A stretch of DNA of 64,000 nucleotides. It comes from Chiridota heheva (lineage: Eukaryota > Echinodermata > Holothuroidea > Apodida > Chiridotidae). This document shows positions 23,511 through 36,415 of the stretch, piece after piece (the first letter of the stretch is position 1; every line of letters begins with the position of its first letter). The position numbers and the translations under genes are program-made. The DNA is taken from positions 178,501-242,500 of the forward strand of contig JAIGNY010004279.1 of the NCBI GenBank assembly GCA_020152595.1, written 5' to 3'. A model generated the notes under the pieces. It saw only the letters and a program-made list of their open reading frames with translations. It did no database searches and had not been told where the DNA came from.

Positions 23511-24481
23511 TCAAATTCCTTCTTGTTAGATAGAAAACAGAGTAGAACTTTCTCCCCGTTTGAAACGCATTTTTAATTTGAAACCTCTTACAGTCTAGAA
23601 AGTCTTGATTTTCTTTTTTTGATCTTGGTTTGTATTATGTTCAAAATTGTTTTAACATAAACCATGTAAATGGTTGGTGGATTTATAAAAACGCCAAACT
23701 TTGTTTAAAAGCTGTTACATGTAATAAAATGTCTTCTTTTTTGTTTATAAGGTATTTATATAAATTAACAGTGTTTCGGTTTGATAAACTCTTTTTGATA
23801 TAAATTAGTTCATCATTCTCATGTGTTCAAATTCTGTTACAAAAACTTGTTAAACTGAAAACTTTGTTTTTACAGCGAGGTCTTAAAAGTAAGAACTCAT
23901 AAACGAAAGAGATATCCACAAACTGCCTATACGCATTAAGCTGCTAAGTAGGATGAACAATGCCAAAACACGTGCATATACACCACCATGTAACGAAACT
24001 TATTCAAACTAGAAATTAAAAGGTTATGTGTTTCCGATGCCTTTTTTTTTTTTTTTTAAAAAACTTCTTACGTAATAATTAACATCTGAGGATATTGGTA
24101 TCTTCTTAATTTCATTTTGTTCAGCTAGAACCCCATTGAGTCCCCCATTTGACAGTTTGAATTTCAAGTTACACGTTTCCTGGTCCCCTCCTCTCCATTA
24201 CTAGTCATATAATTGAAGTAATTTGTACTAAGCGACTGTGGAAGAAAAGATGAGAGTTTTTTATTCATCACGAGTTAAAAAGTCATATTTTTAATGGACG
24301 GGAGAGGGGCATTTCATCCCCATCCAAATGGCTTAATAAATTCTTGCCATCTATGCATTTTCATGCTCTCAAGCTTCATCCATGAATTGGGTTGGGGATA
24401 TCGGGAAGGGCATAGCTCATGGGAGTAGGTTAAGAGAAACACATTCGATTAAAGAATATTCTGAGCTTTTAAAACATTCTG
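23511..24481. other. non-coding stretch, nothing recognised
   Basis: AT-rich with a poly-T run near 24042-24058. No gene or element ends seen. Confidence 0.4.
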
Positions 24482-24598
24482 TTAACCCTTACTCTACCAT
24501 GCGGCAATATCATCGCCGTTTTGGGTGCCCCGTCTTTGACCCCACCTCCCAGGCGCATTTTCAAAAAAGTGCTGGTAGAGCAGTAGAGTAAGGGTTAA
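24482..24598. mobile_element. piggyBac-like TTAA hairpin MITE within the repeat
   Basis: TTAA at 24482-24485 and 24595-24598 flanks a 109-bp element that begins CCCTTACTCTACCA and ends TAGAGTAAGGG. TTAA duplications with CCC-type ends are the signature of piggyBac-class elements. The hairpin recurs in the other units of the tandem repeat, so it was probably amplified with them. It has no coding capacity. Confidence 0.6.
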
Positions 24599-25500
24599 TC
24601 AACCCGTGACAAGTGCGCCAACTCGAAAATATAATCAACCCGCGCATGGACCCATGGCGGGGCGGCCCACCGGGTCACTGAGGCGGAGCGAGCCCGACTT
24701 TGCTGCTCGGAAGACAGAGGACCCTTCAATAATTAGCCTGTGATTAATCCTTACTCTACCACGCGGTGACATTTTCGCCGTTTAAGGTGCCCCGTCTTTG
24801 ACCCCGCCTCTCACGAGCACTTTAAAAAAAATGCTGGTAGAGTAAAGGTTAATCAACCCGCGACAAGTGCGCCATCTCAAAAATATATGCAGCATGGACC
24901 CGGCGGGCGGCCCACAGAGTCACTGAGGCGGAACGAGCCCGACTTTGCTGCTCGGAAGACAGAGGACCCTTCAACAGTTCAATCAGTCAATAATTAGCCT
25001 GTGATTAACACATATTCTACCACGCGGCGATATTATCGCCGTGTTTGGTGCCCGTCTTTGTCCCCGCCTCCCAGGCGCATTTTAAAAAAAGTGCTGGTAG
25101 AGTAAAGGGTTAATCAACCCGCGACAAGTGCGTCAACTCGAAAATATATGAAACAAGGACCCGGCGGGCGGCCCACCGGGTCACTGAGGCAGAACGAGCC
25201 CGAATTTGCTGCTCGTAAGACAGAGGCACCCTTCAATAATTAGCCTGTGATTAATCAATTCTCGACAAGTGCGCCATCTCGAAAATATATGCAGCATGGA
25301 CCCAGTGGGAGGCCCACCAGGTCACTGAGATGGAACGAGTCCGACTTCGCTGCTCGGAAGACAGAGGACCCTTCATTAATTAGCCTGTGATTAACCCATA
25401 CTCTATCATGCGGCGGTATTATCGCCTTGTGTGGGTGCCAGGTCTTTGACCCCGCGTCCCAGGCGCATTTTCAACAAAAAAAGAGAGTAAGGGTTAAAGT
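24482..25500. repeat. tandem repeat, ~260-bp unit, about four copies
   Basis: The unit contains ACTCTACCANGCGG, CCCGTCTTTGACCCCGCCTC, GTGCTGGTAGAGTAAGGGTTAATC, ACAAGTGCGCCA, GGCGGCCCACCGGGTCACTGAG and TTGCTGCTCGGAAGACAGAGG. Start motifs lie at about 24490, 24752, 25013 and 25398; the third-to-fourth interval is longer and includes an internally deleted unit. The repeat is more GC-rich than its flanks. The short open frame at 24382-24591 is part of it. Confidence 0.85.
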
Positions 25501-26871
25501 GCGTGTGGGTCCAGGGGAGGGGATATGTCTATAAACAAAAAGATTGAATCATTGACTTATTTATTGATGATGAAAATGTAATTTTAAGGGGAAAATAAAA
25601 TAAAGTTGTTGAAACAATTGTTTGTTCGGAGATGTTATAAATTTGAGAGATTTCGTGTAGCAATTGGTTGAGTTTTAAACCAATCATAAATTTGATTCAA
25701 GTTATAATTATTTTGTTCATATCAGGATTCTGCCAAAAGAGTTTCCACACAAGCTCTTAGTTCGCCTCTACATCTCTCCGTGTCAGGCGTATAACCAGGA
25801 ATTTTGTCAAGCGGGGCACAATAGCAAGCACTTAAAAAAGGGCACTTGGGCATTTGACTTTGCGCAATTGAGGGGAGCACAGACCACAATATTATCAAGC
25901 AAGTATGACACAAATGGATCATGGTTGCTCATTTATCACTATTCAAGATATTTTATTAGACCCCACCTACTTCAAATCAACATAAGCAAATGCATCTGTG
26001 TATCACATATTGTGTCCAATGTACCAATGATAGAGCTACATCAGGCCTTACGTACTGCAGAAGACCAAGATTACCATGCACTCTTCACATTAGGAATTGA
26101 AATAAATGGAAATGAGAGGTTTACAGGTCATGTTTTAATGCAATAACAAATTCTTTCTTCATAATTTATTTAGGGGGAATTGTAATAACAGAGGGAATCC
26201 CTCTAGCCCCCTCACTGATGTCAACACTGGTCGCACCCTATTTGATTGTTTAAACCAGAATGACCCCCCAACACACACACACACACACACATGCACACAC
26301 AGACAATCAGACAGTCCGATTTGCTTACAAGAATGTCGCTTAATCAGTCCGGTAGCATGCCTATTAATGGAAACATAAATGTCTTTATTAATGGGAACAT
26401 TTTGCTACATGAAAGCCGCCATTTTGTGATATTTCCCATGATCCTTTGCTATCCTAACGTTAAAGCCTTATGCAATATTACATTTTTCAAATTTGAAATA
26501 CGTCTGGGAAAAATATCTTTACTAGGGAAAATTAAAACTTGTAAAAATACCATAGTTACTGTCATATCTACAACTTTTCCACTCCCCTTTGATATGTTCA
26601 CCACGCCGATAAAATAGACAATAGAGCTAGGCTTTTCGGCGCGAAACGGCCATTTTGAAAATTCAAATGTTTTTCAACACAATGATTTTTAATATTTTAA
26701 GTACATAAATTTGAAACTATGACATTTTATTGCAAGATCTGAACAATATGGCTGCATGACTTCAATATTCTCGTGTGTTATAAATGTTCATATTAATAAG
26801 CACGCTGCTGGATTGTTAATATGTCATATCTTTCATTAATATACAGATATATACTGTATGATTACAATCCG
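25501..26871. other. non-coding stretch with a CA microsatellite
   Basis: A CA run spans about 26268-26310. The frames at 25868-26146 and 26291-26617 have no recognisable domain and are not called. A TCAGGCGTATAACCAGG motif at about 25786 resembles a CAG-type element end without a partner. Confidence 0.4.
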
Positions 26872-27185
26872 CGTTTAGGGCTAAAAAAAAAAAAAACTCA
26901 AGTTTTGGGCTTAAAATTCTGCGTTAGGGTTAAAAGAAATCAGGGGTTGACCTAAAACGTTAGGGTTTGAAATTTCACAGTTTAGGTCTGCGTTATGGTT
27001 AAAAAAAATCAGTGTTTGACCTAAAAATGCACGTTAGAGTTTAAAATTTCACAGTTTAGGTCTTAAATATCTGCGTTAATATTAGAATATTAATGTTAGG
27101 CTTAAAAATGCGAGTTAAGGTTGGAAAATTTAGTGTTAGCTTACAAACCCATATTAGGCTTTAAAAATTCAAGCTTCAGCTTAAC
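26872..27185. repeat. ~40-bp tandem repeat with GCGTTAGGGTT motif, locus 1
   Basis: Alternating half-units: GCGTTAGGGTTAAAAGAAATC followed by GTGTTTGACCTAAAAATG, then CACGTTAGGGTTTGAAATTT followed by CACGGTTTAGGTC, making a higher-order period of about 83 bp. Units degrade towards the right. The same family is at 59186-59560. Confidence 0.75.
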
Positions 27186-29439
27186 AATTTTGGCCACATT
27201 TTAGCCAAAAATCACATTGTTTCTTATATTATTTTACTTTAAAACGGATGCGGGGGAGTGGTGTGGAAAGATGAGGGGAGGGAGGGGGGGAGGGGGCAGG
27301 GGGAGCTGCGTTAAGCCCTTAACCTGCTGTATCTTTAAATATTTATGTTTATAACATGAATCTTTCAAAAGTTTGCAAATATCACGTGATCTGTACTTAG
27401 TACGGAACAAGTAAAATATTAAATTTTTAAAGGAGAAAAAGGCATTTTTTCTCCATCCAACAATTTTCACAGTATGATATGATGACATTTTTCGAGATTT
27501 TCATAAATATAAATTCTTGCCATAATTTAAATCGCACCAAACTTTTTCGAAAAATTCAAAATATGCAAGCATTTTGCGAAATCTTTAAAAGACCTGGCCC
27601 AAAAAAATTGTCACGTGACGGCAACAAATAACTACCCGCCATGAAGAAAGGAAAAAAAAACACGTTTTTTATAGCTTAAACTAAAAGAGACCAATCTCGT
27701 CTCGGTTATGTTCGTAAAATTGTGATATTCATACCTTTATGTTACATACGGATGTGGATTGTTTCTATTTAAGTATGTATGTACAAACAAATATGCAGAA
27801 ATTACAATCTATGCCTTGAAGAACCAATTTCAAAACTATGAACAATATCTGCGCAGGAATGACAAATCAATTAATTTACTTTTTGAAAATTTCTTCTGGT
27901 ATCTATTGAGACTGATTTGTAGCCAAATATCCTTTCAAAACTGAGATGTTTATACAAATTTCACTTACCTAAAATGATCAAGAATTTTTTAAAAACCTTA
28001 AAATATGCCCAATTTTCACAAAGGTCAAAAATATTAATCAATCTATTATTTCTTCATATTTTCATCATTTAATTTGAGGTGCCTGCTGCTTTGAGCTGGC
28101 AAAGACCTATCGCGGGATAAATAGGCCTATGAATATTGTGGGATCAACATGTTTCTTCACATGCCACTCTCCGACCAATTCATACTAGTGGAGTGCGTGG
28201 CTACATTTCGCCGTTGTCTCTCATTCGCTAAGCCCACGTAACTGTTTTTTCGACAGAAAATTCAACTAATCATTCCCGCATCCTGTGATTCTTGGACATG
28301 GCGTGATCTCTATAGTTTTCAATCCTCTTTCTGCCCATACTTTGCATTTCCCGGCCAACCATTAAGTATTGGAGAGAAAAAAAGATCCCCCGTCACCCCC
28401 TCTATATCCCATATTCTCCGCCCCCACAACTTCCAGCAACACACCAATTGCCTGCAATCATGCTCCACGCGGGTAGGCGTGGTCCTCATCCCATTATGTC
28501 GCCCCCGCCCCTCCAATGGACGGGCAATAACAGTTCCAATCGCATATCCCCCGTAATGAGGGGCATGCACAACATTTGGTCTGGCGTGAACAAACCCTTA
28601 TTTCTGACACTTTGCTCTGTGCATTAAAATTCACGCAAACAGCACTGTAGTACTATTAAGGCCTACACACACTTAATACAAACAAGCCAGCATGCCCGCC
28701 CAACGAGTGAAGCTCAGAATGACACTGGAATAACCACTTTAAAACCACGAAAAGGGGCCACAACTATCTAATCGAAGTTATGTGATCTTTATTAAACTTT
28801 TCATCATCTTAACAACCTCTGATTAGCCCTTTGATCCCTCCCCCCACTCTTACCCTCCCCCATCTTATCCCCCTCCCCTGTCCCTTGTAATCCCGTAACG
28901 GTGTCTCAATCTATGGCTTGATTTTCTTTTAAACTTTAAAAGTCCGTACAAGGCAATCAAGATAGCAGGCAATCAAGGTAGCATATAACTAATCATCTGC
29001 TTTATTGAAACTTATGGTACAAGCGACCAGTTTGGGATACTTTTCCAACCAACACACGAAAGATTGGGATATTTTTTAATGTACAGTATGTTGTGTGACA
29101 CAAACCCACCTACCCACCCACCCAAACAAAAATCGTTCAATTTTGCATTTAAAGATCTGCCCCTTCAAGCTTTTGCCACAACTCAATTCCTGTTTTTATC
29201 CATACCATAGTCTGATAGTATGAAAAATAAGGTGACATGATAGCCAGCTGACCGGCCTTTGTACATGTCGTAAACATGGTCCCACATTTAAATGACTGAG
29301 ATCCTAATGGGAGTTATGATTACATAACGTTACACATGCCGCCATTTTGGAAAGGAATGACCTAGGTGGGTGGTCGTTGACCATGGAGCTATTATCTCAA
29401 TTAATAGCTCCATGCGTTGACTAACAGACTAAACAACAG
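27186..29439. other. non-coding stretch
   Basis: No gene recognised. A G-rich patch lies at about 27270-27305 and pyrimidine-rich patches near 28385-28430 and 28835-28880. Confidence 0.4.
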
Positions 29440-29449
29440 ATCTTGGAAT

Positions 29450-29600
29450 GTGATCAAAAATCTCAAATTATACGTCAAAAATCTTCACTTTTTGACTACA
29501 AATCTTCAATTCTTCGACCAAAAGTTACAATTGAGGGTCAACTATATCTGTATATTGAAGTTTGGACCAAAACCTACAACTTGGGATCCGCAAAAATCTT
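29450..29600. repeat. degenerate CAAAAATCTTCAATTTTTGAC repeat
   Basis: About six loosely conserved units of roughly 20-24 bp, reverse-complementary in character to 16790-16925. The overlapping short frames at 29417-29698 are by-products. Confidence 0.45.
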
Positions 29601-29894
29601 TAATTTTGTACCAAGTGTCGTTCCAAAATCTTCCTGTAGGTGGTGTGTTTCAAGACATTAGGCCTAAGTTATGTTTTTTAATTAAAATTAAAATTTGAAT
29701 TATGTCGGAAATTGTGTGCGTGGGTGTGTGTGAGGGGGGGGGGGCACCTGCCCACATGAATTAAAGTCCTGGTTTTGATAATCCAAATCGTGTTTCTCAG
29801 ATGAATATTTCGTCACAGTCGAAGTGTCATCGCTCTTCAGTTTTTTTCCAACGGATTGATCTGTTGAATGCCTGACAGCCTGATCCATTTACAC

Positions 29895-30012
29895 CTGCAT
29901 ATGCCAATGCGTATGGCCGGATAGCCAATGTGTATAGCCAACAGGCCAATGCGTATAGTTAATGCGTATATACCCAATGCGTATAGCCAATATAGCCAAT
30001 GTGCATAGTATT
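29895..30012. repeat. GCCAATGCGTATA minisatellite
   Basis: Seven or eight irregular units of GCCAATGYGTATA with spacers of 4-10 bp. Confidence 0.7.
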
Positions 30013-30259
30013 TTCATTTTATTTCATCTCAACTTGCTATTGTGCAGATGACTCACAGGGCATAATAAAAATACCTCTTCTTGAGTTTCGTCCGTGGCAC
30101 TATTGGATGGCGCCCATGTCCCTACCAACTGTATTTGCCCTATTCCAGGGTCATAAATCCTGGGGGTATTTAACATAATAGGTTTTGAAGAAAAAACAGT
30201 GCTAGTGAACACTGTCTGACTGTTGGGGAAAATATATGCATAATCAATTAAAGTAAGGT

Positions 30260-30350
30260 ACTACAATTTTAAATGGTGGGTCTGCAACTGGTGAGTTTAC
30301 AACTGGTTATCAAAGGCCGTGGGACATTAAACCTTGCTATGCTATGCTAA
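30260..30350 (+). mobile_element. SINE body fragment
   Basis: ACAACTGGTTATCAAAGGCCGTGGGACATTAAACC parallels the body and tail of the SINE at 17110-17300 (AACTGGTTGATAAAACGGCC and the GTAAGCTAAACC tail). It is followed by a short GCTAT run. The tRNA-like head is absent. Confidence 0.5.
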
Positions 30351-30465
30351 ATGCTGTAAAATGGTCAATTGTGTATCCATCTTGATGGAACGTTCTACTG
30401 CATATTTTCTTTCAGTTAAAGCTCAAGGTATTGCTAAATGTCAGGGTTGTAGGAAGCTTTTGAAA

Positions 30466-30500
30466 AGTGTGTGTGTGTGTGTGTAGGGGGGGGGGGGGGT
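30466..30500. repeat. GT run followed by a G run
   Basis: About ten GT units joined to 14 consecutive G. The open frame reading through it begins in the repeat and is not real. Confidence 0.9.
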
Positions 30501-30933
30501 GCTTTTTCAAGTCATATGCAAAAGTCCGCCTTTGTTTGTAGACAATCAAGTGGCCTAGAAGGGCACTTTATTTTTAGAAAAAGGCACTTTTCCAATGGGA
30601 CCACATTCCCCCGTACATGGGATGGCAAAAATCGCCATTTTCCTACAATTGGGTGAGTAATTAAGGGAAATTTCTGGGATTATATGCTATCAACAAATTC
30701 ATTTAGCATTAATCACGGAAGGTTGTAAAGTGCATACACGGCAACTAATTCTTGTAAGCGTGTGTGCACATACACTGAGGTATATGGGGATATATTGCTG
30801 CTACCAACTTTCCAGGCTACCGTATAATATATGGCAAAACCGATGTAATGAACGTGGGCAGCGGACCGGTTGGTTTAATCCTTAAAATCGGCTTTCAGAC
30901 AAAAGATTTAAAAAAATGGGAAAGAAAGAACGG

Positions 30934-31168
30934 TTAAAGGTGAACTAGACCCATATTTCAGGGTGTGTTTTTGGTGAATTTTCAAATATTCATTTATCTG
31001 TTTTACCTCCCTAAGTGAAAAAATTGTATTGTTTATGAATCTCAGAAAACTTATCTCGTATAAATATTTGTGTTAGAGAAGTTTTGAGGCTCTCTAAAAG
31101 GATCGGAAAAACATTTGTGAGTCTCTGGAAAATGTATGTCCTCACTTTTCGGTGTAGTACCCCTTTAA
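30934..31168. mobile_element. TTAAAGG-family MITE, copy 2
   Basis: A 235-bp element starting TTAAAGGTGAACTAGAC and ending GTGTAGTACCCCTTTAA. Its reverse complement shares the CTA(C/G)AC..AAAGTGAGG(A/G)CA segment with the copy at 4296, and its length agrees with the copies at 4296 (227 bp) and 53664 (241 bp). Confidence 0.75.
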
Positions 31169-31199
31169 TATAATTAAACGAGATTACATGAGGTCACAA

Positions 31200-32410
31200 T
31201 CAGACAATGCAGATGTCAAATGTCAATGAATGCAGGAAAGACGCGTGGAAATTTTGAATATTTGTTATTCTAAATTTAATCAATGCACTTCGAAGACGTC
31301 TAAAGCTTGCTGTCTATTAGGCGGGAAAATCAACCTCTTCGGAAAAGGTAATTAATGCTTAAATAATTTGTTATTATATCATAATCTAAGATAGAATTAG
31401 TTACCATGTTCATTTATTGTGACTTACATGTGCTTTCCCTGGAATATGCCTAAAAAAGTGAAATACAAGTGAAATGTTTTTTGTTATCATAATTCTGAGT
31501 ATTAGGCCTGATTAACGTGTATTGACAAATATCTTTGATTGTACTAATGCAGCCTTTGATTCCCCTCGGTTGCAGAGCTTTTGTTTCCCTAACTGTATTT
31601 TGAAATTCGTAGATTAATAACAAGAATATAGTAGGCTACAAGGCAGGGCCGTAGCTAGCGGGAGTGGAGGAGGGGGGGCATGGGGAAAACCCCAGATTTA
31701 TACACGTAAAGTATACATAACATGGGAACCATAAGGCATTATGCTCCTCCCCCCCTCCCCTAGATCTAACAAGCCCATGTTTCTCATATTTTGCCCTTTA
31801 GAAAGTTTGTGCTATAAGACAACATCCGTTTATTTTACCGATGCAGTTTTGTACAAAGTCGCATACTTTTTGCCTTAGACCTATACACTGTCAATCAGAT
31901 CAAATGAAAACCCATATTCTCCATAAAGCGATTTAACACTGATTTTAATCTTAAATTACCCATATTTTCCATAAAGCGATTTAACACTGTAATTTTAATT
32001 TACATAAATTACCGATCATCAAGCTATTTAACACTGATTTTAACCTTAAATTACCCATATTCTCCATCAAGCGATTTAAAACTGATTTTAATCTTTTCCA
32101 TTTTTTCAGAGACGTTTTTCTGTCTGTTAGGCGGGACAATGTCAATGAATGCGGCAAACTGAGTTTAAAGAGACCCGCGAAAATTTGATCATTTGTTATT
32201 CCGGATTTGTTCATGGCACGATCAAAGACAGCTTATCTGCATGCAGTCAGGCTGGGGCAATGTCAATACATGCAGGAAATGAATTTTATATAGCAAAGGA
32301 CGCGAGAAATTTGGAATATTTATTTTTATTTTGGATGATCATGGTTCTTCGGAGACAGTCTGCAGGGCAACCAGGCTGAGAATATCAACCTCTTTTGGGA
32401 AGGTAATGCC
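31200..32410. repeat. diverged direct repeats and a 48-bp array
   Basis: A segment with AATGTCAATGAATGCAGG, GCGNGNAAATTTGG and AATATTTGTTATT occurs near 31216, 32140 and 32258, the last two about 110 bp apart. The phrase TCAACCTCTTNGGRAAAGGTAAT follows at 31330 and 32385. Between them, about 31905-32095, are roughly four units of 48 bp (CATATTCTCCATAAAGCGAT then TTAACACTGATTTTAATCTT). A CAGGGCCGTAGCTAGCGGG motif at 31646 may be an isolated transposon end. Confidence 0.65.
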
Positions 32411-32418
32411 TTCTTTAT

Positions 32419-32919
<501 letters not shown>

Positions 32920-33099
32920 TAGCATGATCTAAGAAATAATGATTGATTATGTTTATCAATGTTTTTTATAAATGAAATTTGAAAAATATGTAGGCCTAAA
33001 TGTTTTTTTTCTAAAAACCATTCATCATGCTTCCCCCTACAACCATATTTAGTCCTCCTTCCCCACCCCCTATCTCTCTCTGTACATTATTTTTCCAGC

Positions 33100-34570
33100 C
33101 GTTAGCTCATTTGCATAACAATGCAAATATGTGTATCTATGATATCTCTTAAATTAAAGTGGATGTGGGATTTTGTTTGCACAAATGATCATATATGTAA
33201 AGACTATAGACACTTAATGATGAGGTGAAGTGTGCATATTAATTAGGTTATTTGCATAACAATAGACTCGTACACAATTTTTAACATTCATGAGCGCATA
33301 ACTTAAGTTATGAATGATGTACATTCATGTAACTTAGCACAGAGGTAGAGGACATGGGTACTGTTCAAATAAGCATGATTGGGGACTTGTGTGTGCAAAA
33401 TAATCAGCTTATTTGCATAACAATGAAAATATTTGTATCTATAATATATTTTAAATTAAAGTGGGAGTGGGGATTTTGCTTGCACAAATGATCATATATG
33501 TGAAAAGCATTGTCTACACTTAATGGTTAGATGTAATGTACATGTTAATTAGGTCATTGGCATAACAATAGACTTTCGCATACAATATCTAACCTTAGAT
33601 AATAACTTGGTACTTGTTACAGGGATAGAGAACATGGGTTTGTTCAAATGAACACGATTTGGGGTTGTGTGTGCATACTAATTAGCTTATTTGCATAACA
33701 ATGAAAATATTTGTCAAATTAAAGTTTTGGTTAAAGTTTTCATAACTTATGTTATGAATGGTGTACATTCATGTAGCTTGGCATAGGAGAACTGTTCAAG
33801 TGAGCATGATTAGGGGTTGTGTGCACACTAATTAGCTTATTTGTATAACACTGAAAATAGTTGTATCTGTGATATCTCTTAAATTGAAGTGGATGTGGGG
33901 ATTTTATTTGCACAAATGATCATATATGTGAAGAGCATTGTCTACACTTAATGTTGAGGTTAAGTGTGCGTATTAATTAGGTTTCTTGCATAACAATAGA
34001 CTTTCGTACAAAATGTTTAACATTTATTAGCGTATAACTTAAGTTATGAATGGTGTACATTCATGTAACTGGGCACATGGGTAGAGGACATGGTACTGTT
34101 CAAATAAGCATGATTATTGCGTGGGTATACTAATTTACTTATTTGCATAACAATACAAAATATTTGTATCTATGATATCTCTTAAATTAAAGTGGGAGTG
34201 GAGATTTTGTTTTACACAAATGAGCATACATATGAAGAGCATTGTCTACACTCAATGGTGAGGTATAGTGTGCATATTAATTAGGTTATTTGCATAAGAA
34301 TAGATTTGGGTACAAAATATTTAACCTGAAATAATAACTTGCTATTTGGTTCAGTGGTAGAAGGCATTGGTACTGTTCATTTCAACATAATTGGGGGATT
34401 GTGTGTACATAATAATTAGCCTATTTGCATACCAATGGAAACATTTGTAAACGTTATATCTCTTGAATTAAAGTGGGTATGATGATTTTGCTTAAACAAA
34501 TGATCATACAGTGTATGTGAAGAGCATTGTTCACACCTATTGGTGAAGTATAGTGTGCATTTGCTGCAAT
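33100..34570. repeat. ~300-bp satellite rich in ATTTGCAT octamers
   Basis: The unit start AGCTYATTTGCATAACAATG recurs at about 33105, 33407, 33685, 33835, 34134 and 34419. Intervals are near 300 bp except one of 150 bp, a deleted unit. Each unit repeats the TTATTTGCATAACAAT phrase twice and also has GATATCTCTTAAATTAAAGT, CACAAATGATCATATATG, and ACTTAAGTTATGAATG followed by GTACATTCATGTAAC. There is no coding potential. Confidence 0.85.
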
Positions 34571-34799
34571 ATGTTTGACCGGAGATCAAAAATATATGGC
34601 TTATGGCTTACTAACTTCACATTTCTAGTTTTGTTATGATATTGGCATTCCTGACATGAATAGCAATCAAAATATTTGTCTTCTCATGATCAAAGAAGCA
34701 AATAAAAGTGTCCTCGCTCCTAAAGGATCTTAAATTAGGGGTTTAAGCAAAATGTGCGGTAGAAGATGACATGATGATAAAGTAGCTGAAGGAATTAGG

Positions 34800-35170
34800 A
34801 TGAGGTCGTGTGGGACAGGGTGGAATTGTATGTTATGGCAGGGTGCGGTGGTATGTTGAGTCAGGATGTGTTGACATGTTAGACATGGTGGATTGGCATG
34901 TAGAACAGGGTGGGTTGACATGTGGAACAGGATAGGTTGGCATGTGGAACAGGGTGGGTTGGCATGTGGAACAGGGTGGGTTGACATGTGAAACAGGGCG
35001 GAATGACATGTGGTGGGATGTCATCTGGATTTCAGTTGTGATGGCATATGGGTCTTGCAAGTGGTGGAATAACATACAGTATCTGGTTTTCAGGTGTGAT
35101 TGCATGGAGTATAGACGTGGGATGACATTTGGGACAGGTTGGGATGGAACGTGGGACAGTCTGGAATATG
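34800..35170. repeat. GGTTGACATGTGGAACAGGGTG minisatellite
   Basis: A 22-25-bp unit, best conserved at 34870-35010. The right part is looser. It is of the same type as the GGATGGCATATGGGACATAG arrays in the inverted duplication, but outside its arms. The minus-strand His/Pro/Cys-rich frames are artefacts. Confidence 0.8.
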
Positions 35171-35721
35171 CATTATTAGCGGTGAGGGGATTGTATCGTT
35201 TCCAATGTCTAGTTTGTCATACCTTAAGCAATATAGTTTCGCATAAGTTTGCTTTAATGTTATTGTACATTTTTTAAGTTGCTTGACTTTGCTTGACACA
35301 CATATTTTCTTAAATTGGAAGTTGTATTATAATCCAAGATGTAGTTCTGGAAATGTGTAGGGGCTTGGGGAGGATACAGGTTGGAAAGGGGGTTGAAGGC
35401 ATACTTTCATTGACATTGACAAGTCAGGGCCTCTCCTTTCTTTGTTATTCAATTGATAGAACTAAAAGAGGTGTTGTAGTTATAAAGACTACTAAGTTTT
35501 ACATGTTTTCTGAGTTACTTTAAATTTTTTGTCTTAAAATATCTTGGAATATCTTAAAATATCTTGAAATATGTTGAAGCTTGTAGTGCAAATGAAAATG
35601 TAAGTGCATCTTTCAAAGCTCAAGTAATTTGAAATCATCTGCCCATGCTACCCTATTTCTGTATATACTTCCCTCTATAAGCCCATTCTCTACACTAAGT
35701 TTGAATTGTCAAGCATACTGT
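35171..35721. other. non-coding stretch, nothing recognised
   Basis: A short ATCTTGGAATATCTTAAAAT repeat near 35538-35580 is the only structure seen. Confidence 0.4.
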
Positions 35722-36415
35722 CCTCCGGCAGTTCTAGGGTCTTTTTTTTTATATGAAAGAGGACTTTGAAGAAAAAATGGTGAAGAAAGCATTCAAAAAT
35801 CCTATTTCGTTAAGGAAATTTGTTAATTTAAAGTTTGGTATCATTTAGAAACGCCTGAAATCAGACTTGCTGTGACATCAAAGCCTCAGATTCCTCAAAG
35901 TCTTTATGTATTCTATCATATTTTGTCATGCGATTTTGTGGCTTAAAAACCATTGTTTATGTAAGGAAAGTAGTAAAACAGAATCTTGAAAGGGTAATTA
36001 TAATCTAACACCTAAACAAAGTTCGGGGAAAGATGATTCAAATAGTAAACATTTTCAATCAATTTTCTTTAAAACACATTAACAATTGTTGATAATGTGA
36101 GGATAAGGACCCCAACCTTCTATAAAACAAAACGTTTAGTTTAATGACTGGGTTCCACAGCTGCAGGCCGTGCTACAAATTCACAACAAAGAGATACAAG
36201 CACAAATGAACGAGTAACGAGCATGGACAAACCCTCTATGGTAGACTTACAACACCAGTCAGCCAGTCATTTCTACATAGATAAAACAGAGCCTTTAACT
36301 TAAACATCTCCTTAACCGTATACGATATTGAAGTAGTTTCTTCACCATTTTGTTTCTCTTCAATTCCTCTTTCATGTAAAATAAACTTGCTTGACCACTG
36401 AACTAATCCTTTAAA
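35722..36415. mobile_element. TTTAAAGG / AAGCATTCAAAAATC MITE, long copy
   Basis: About 694 bp. The left end, CAGTTCTAGGGTC followed by ATGAAAGAGGACTTTGAAG, is mirrored at the right by TTCAATTCCTCTTTCATG and GCTTGACCACTGAACTAATC, ending CCTTTAAA. The interior is colinear with 15755-15955 and 22338-22530, plus an extra central segment (about 35960-36290). Its right end abuts the outer edge of the inverted duplication. Confidence 0.7.

Noticed and set aside
33100..34570. CRISPR-like or other spacer-repeat array
   Set aside because: Units are ~300 bp and continuous, without unique spacers, and the genome is eukaryotic. The other arrays are tandem without spacers too.
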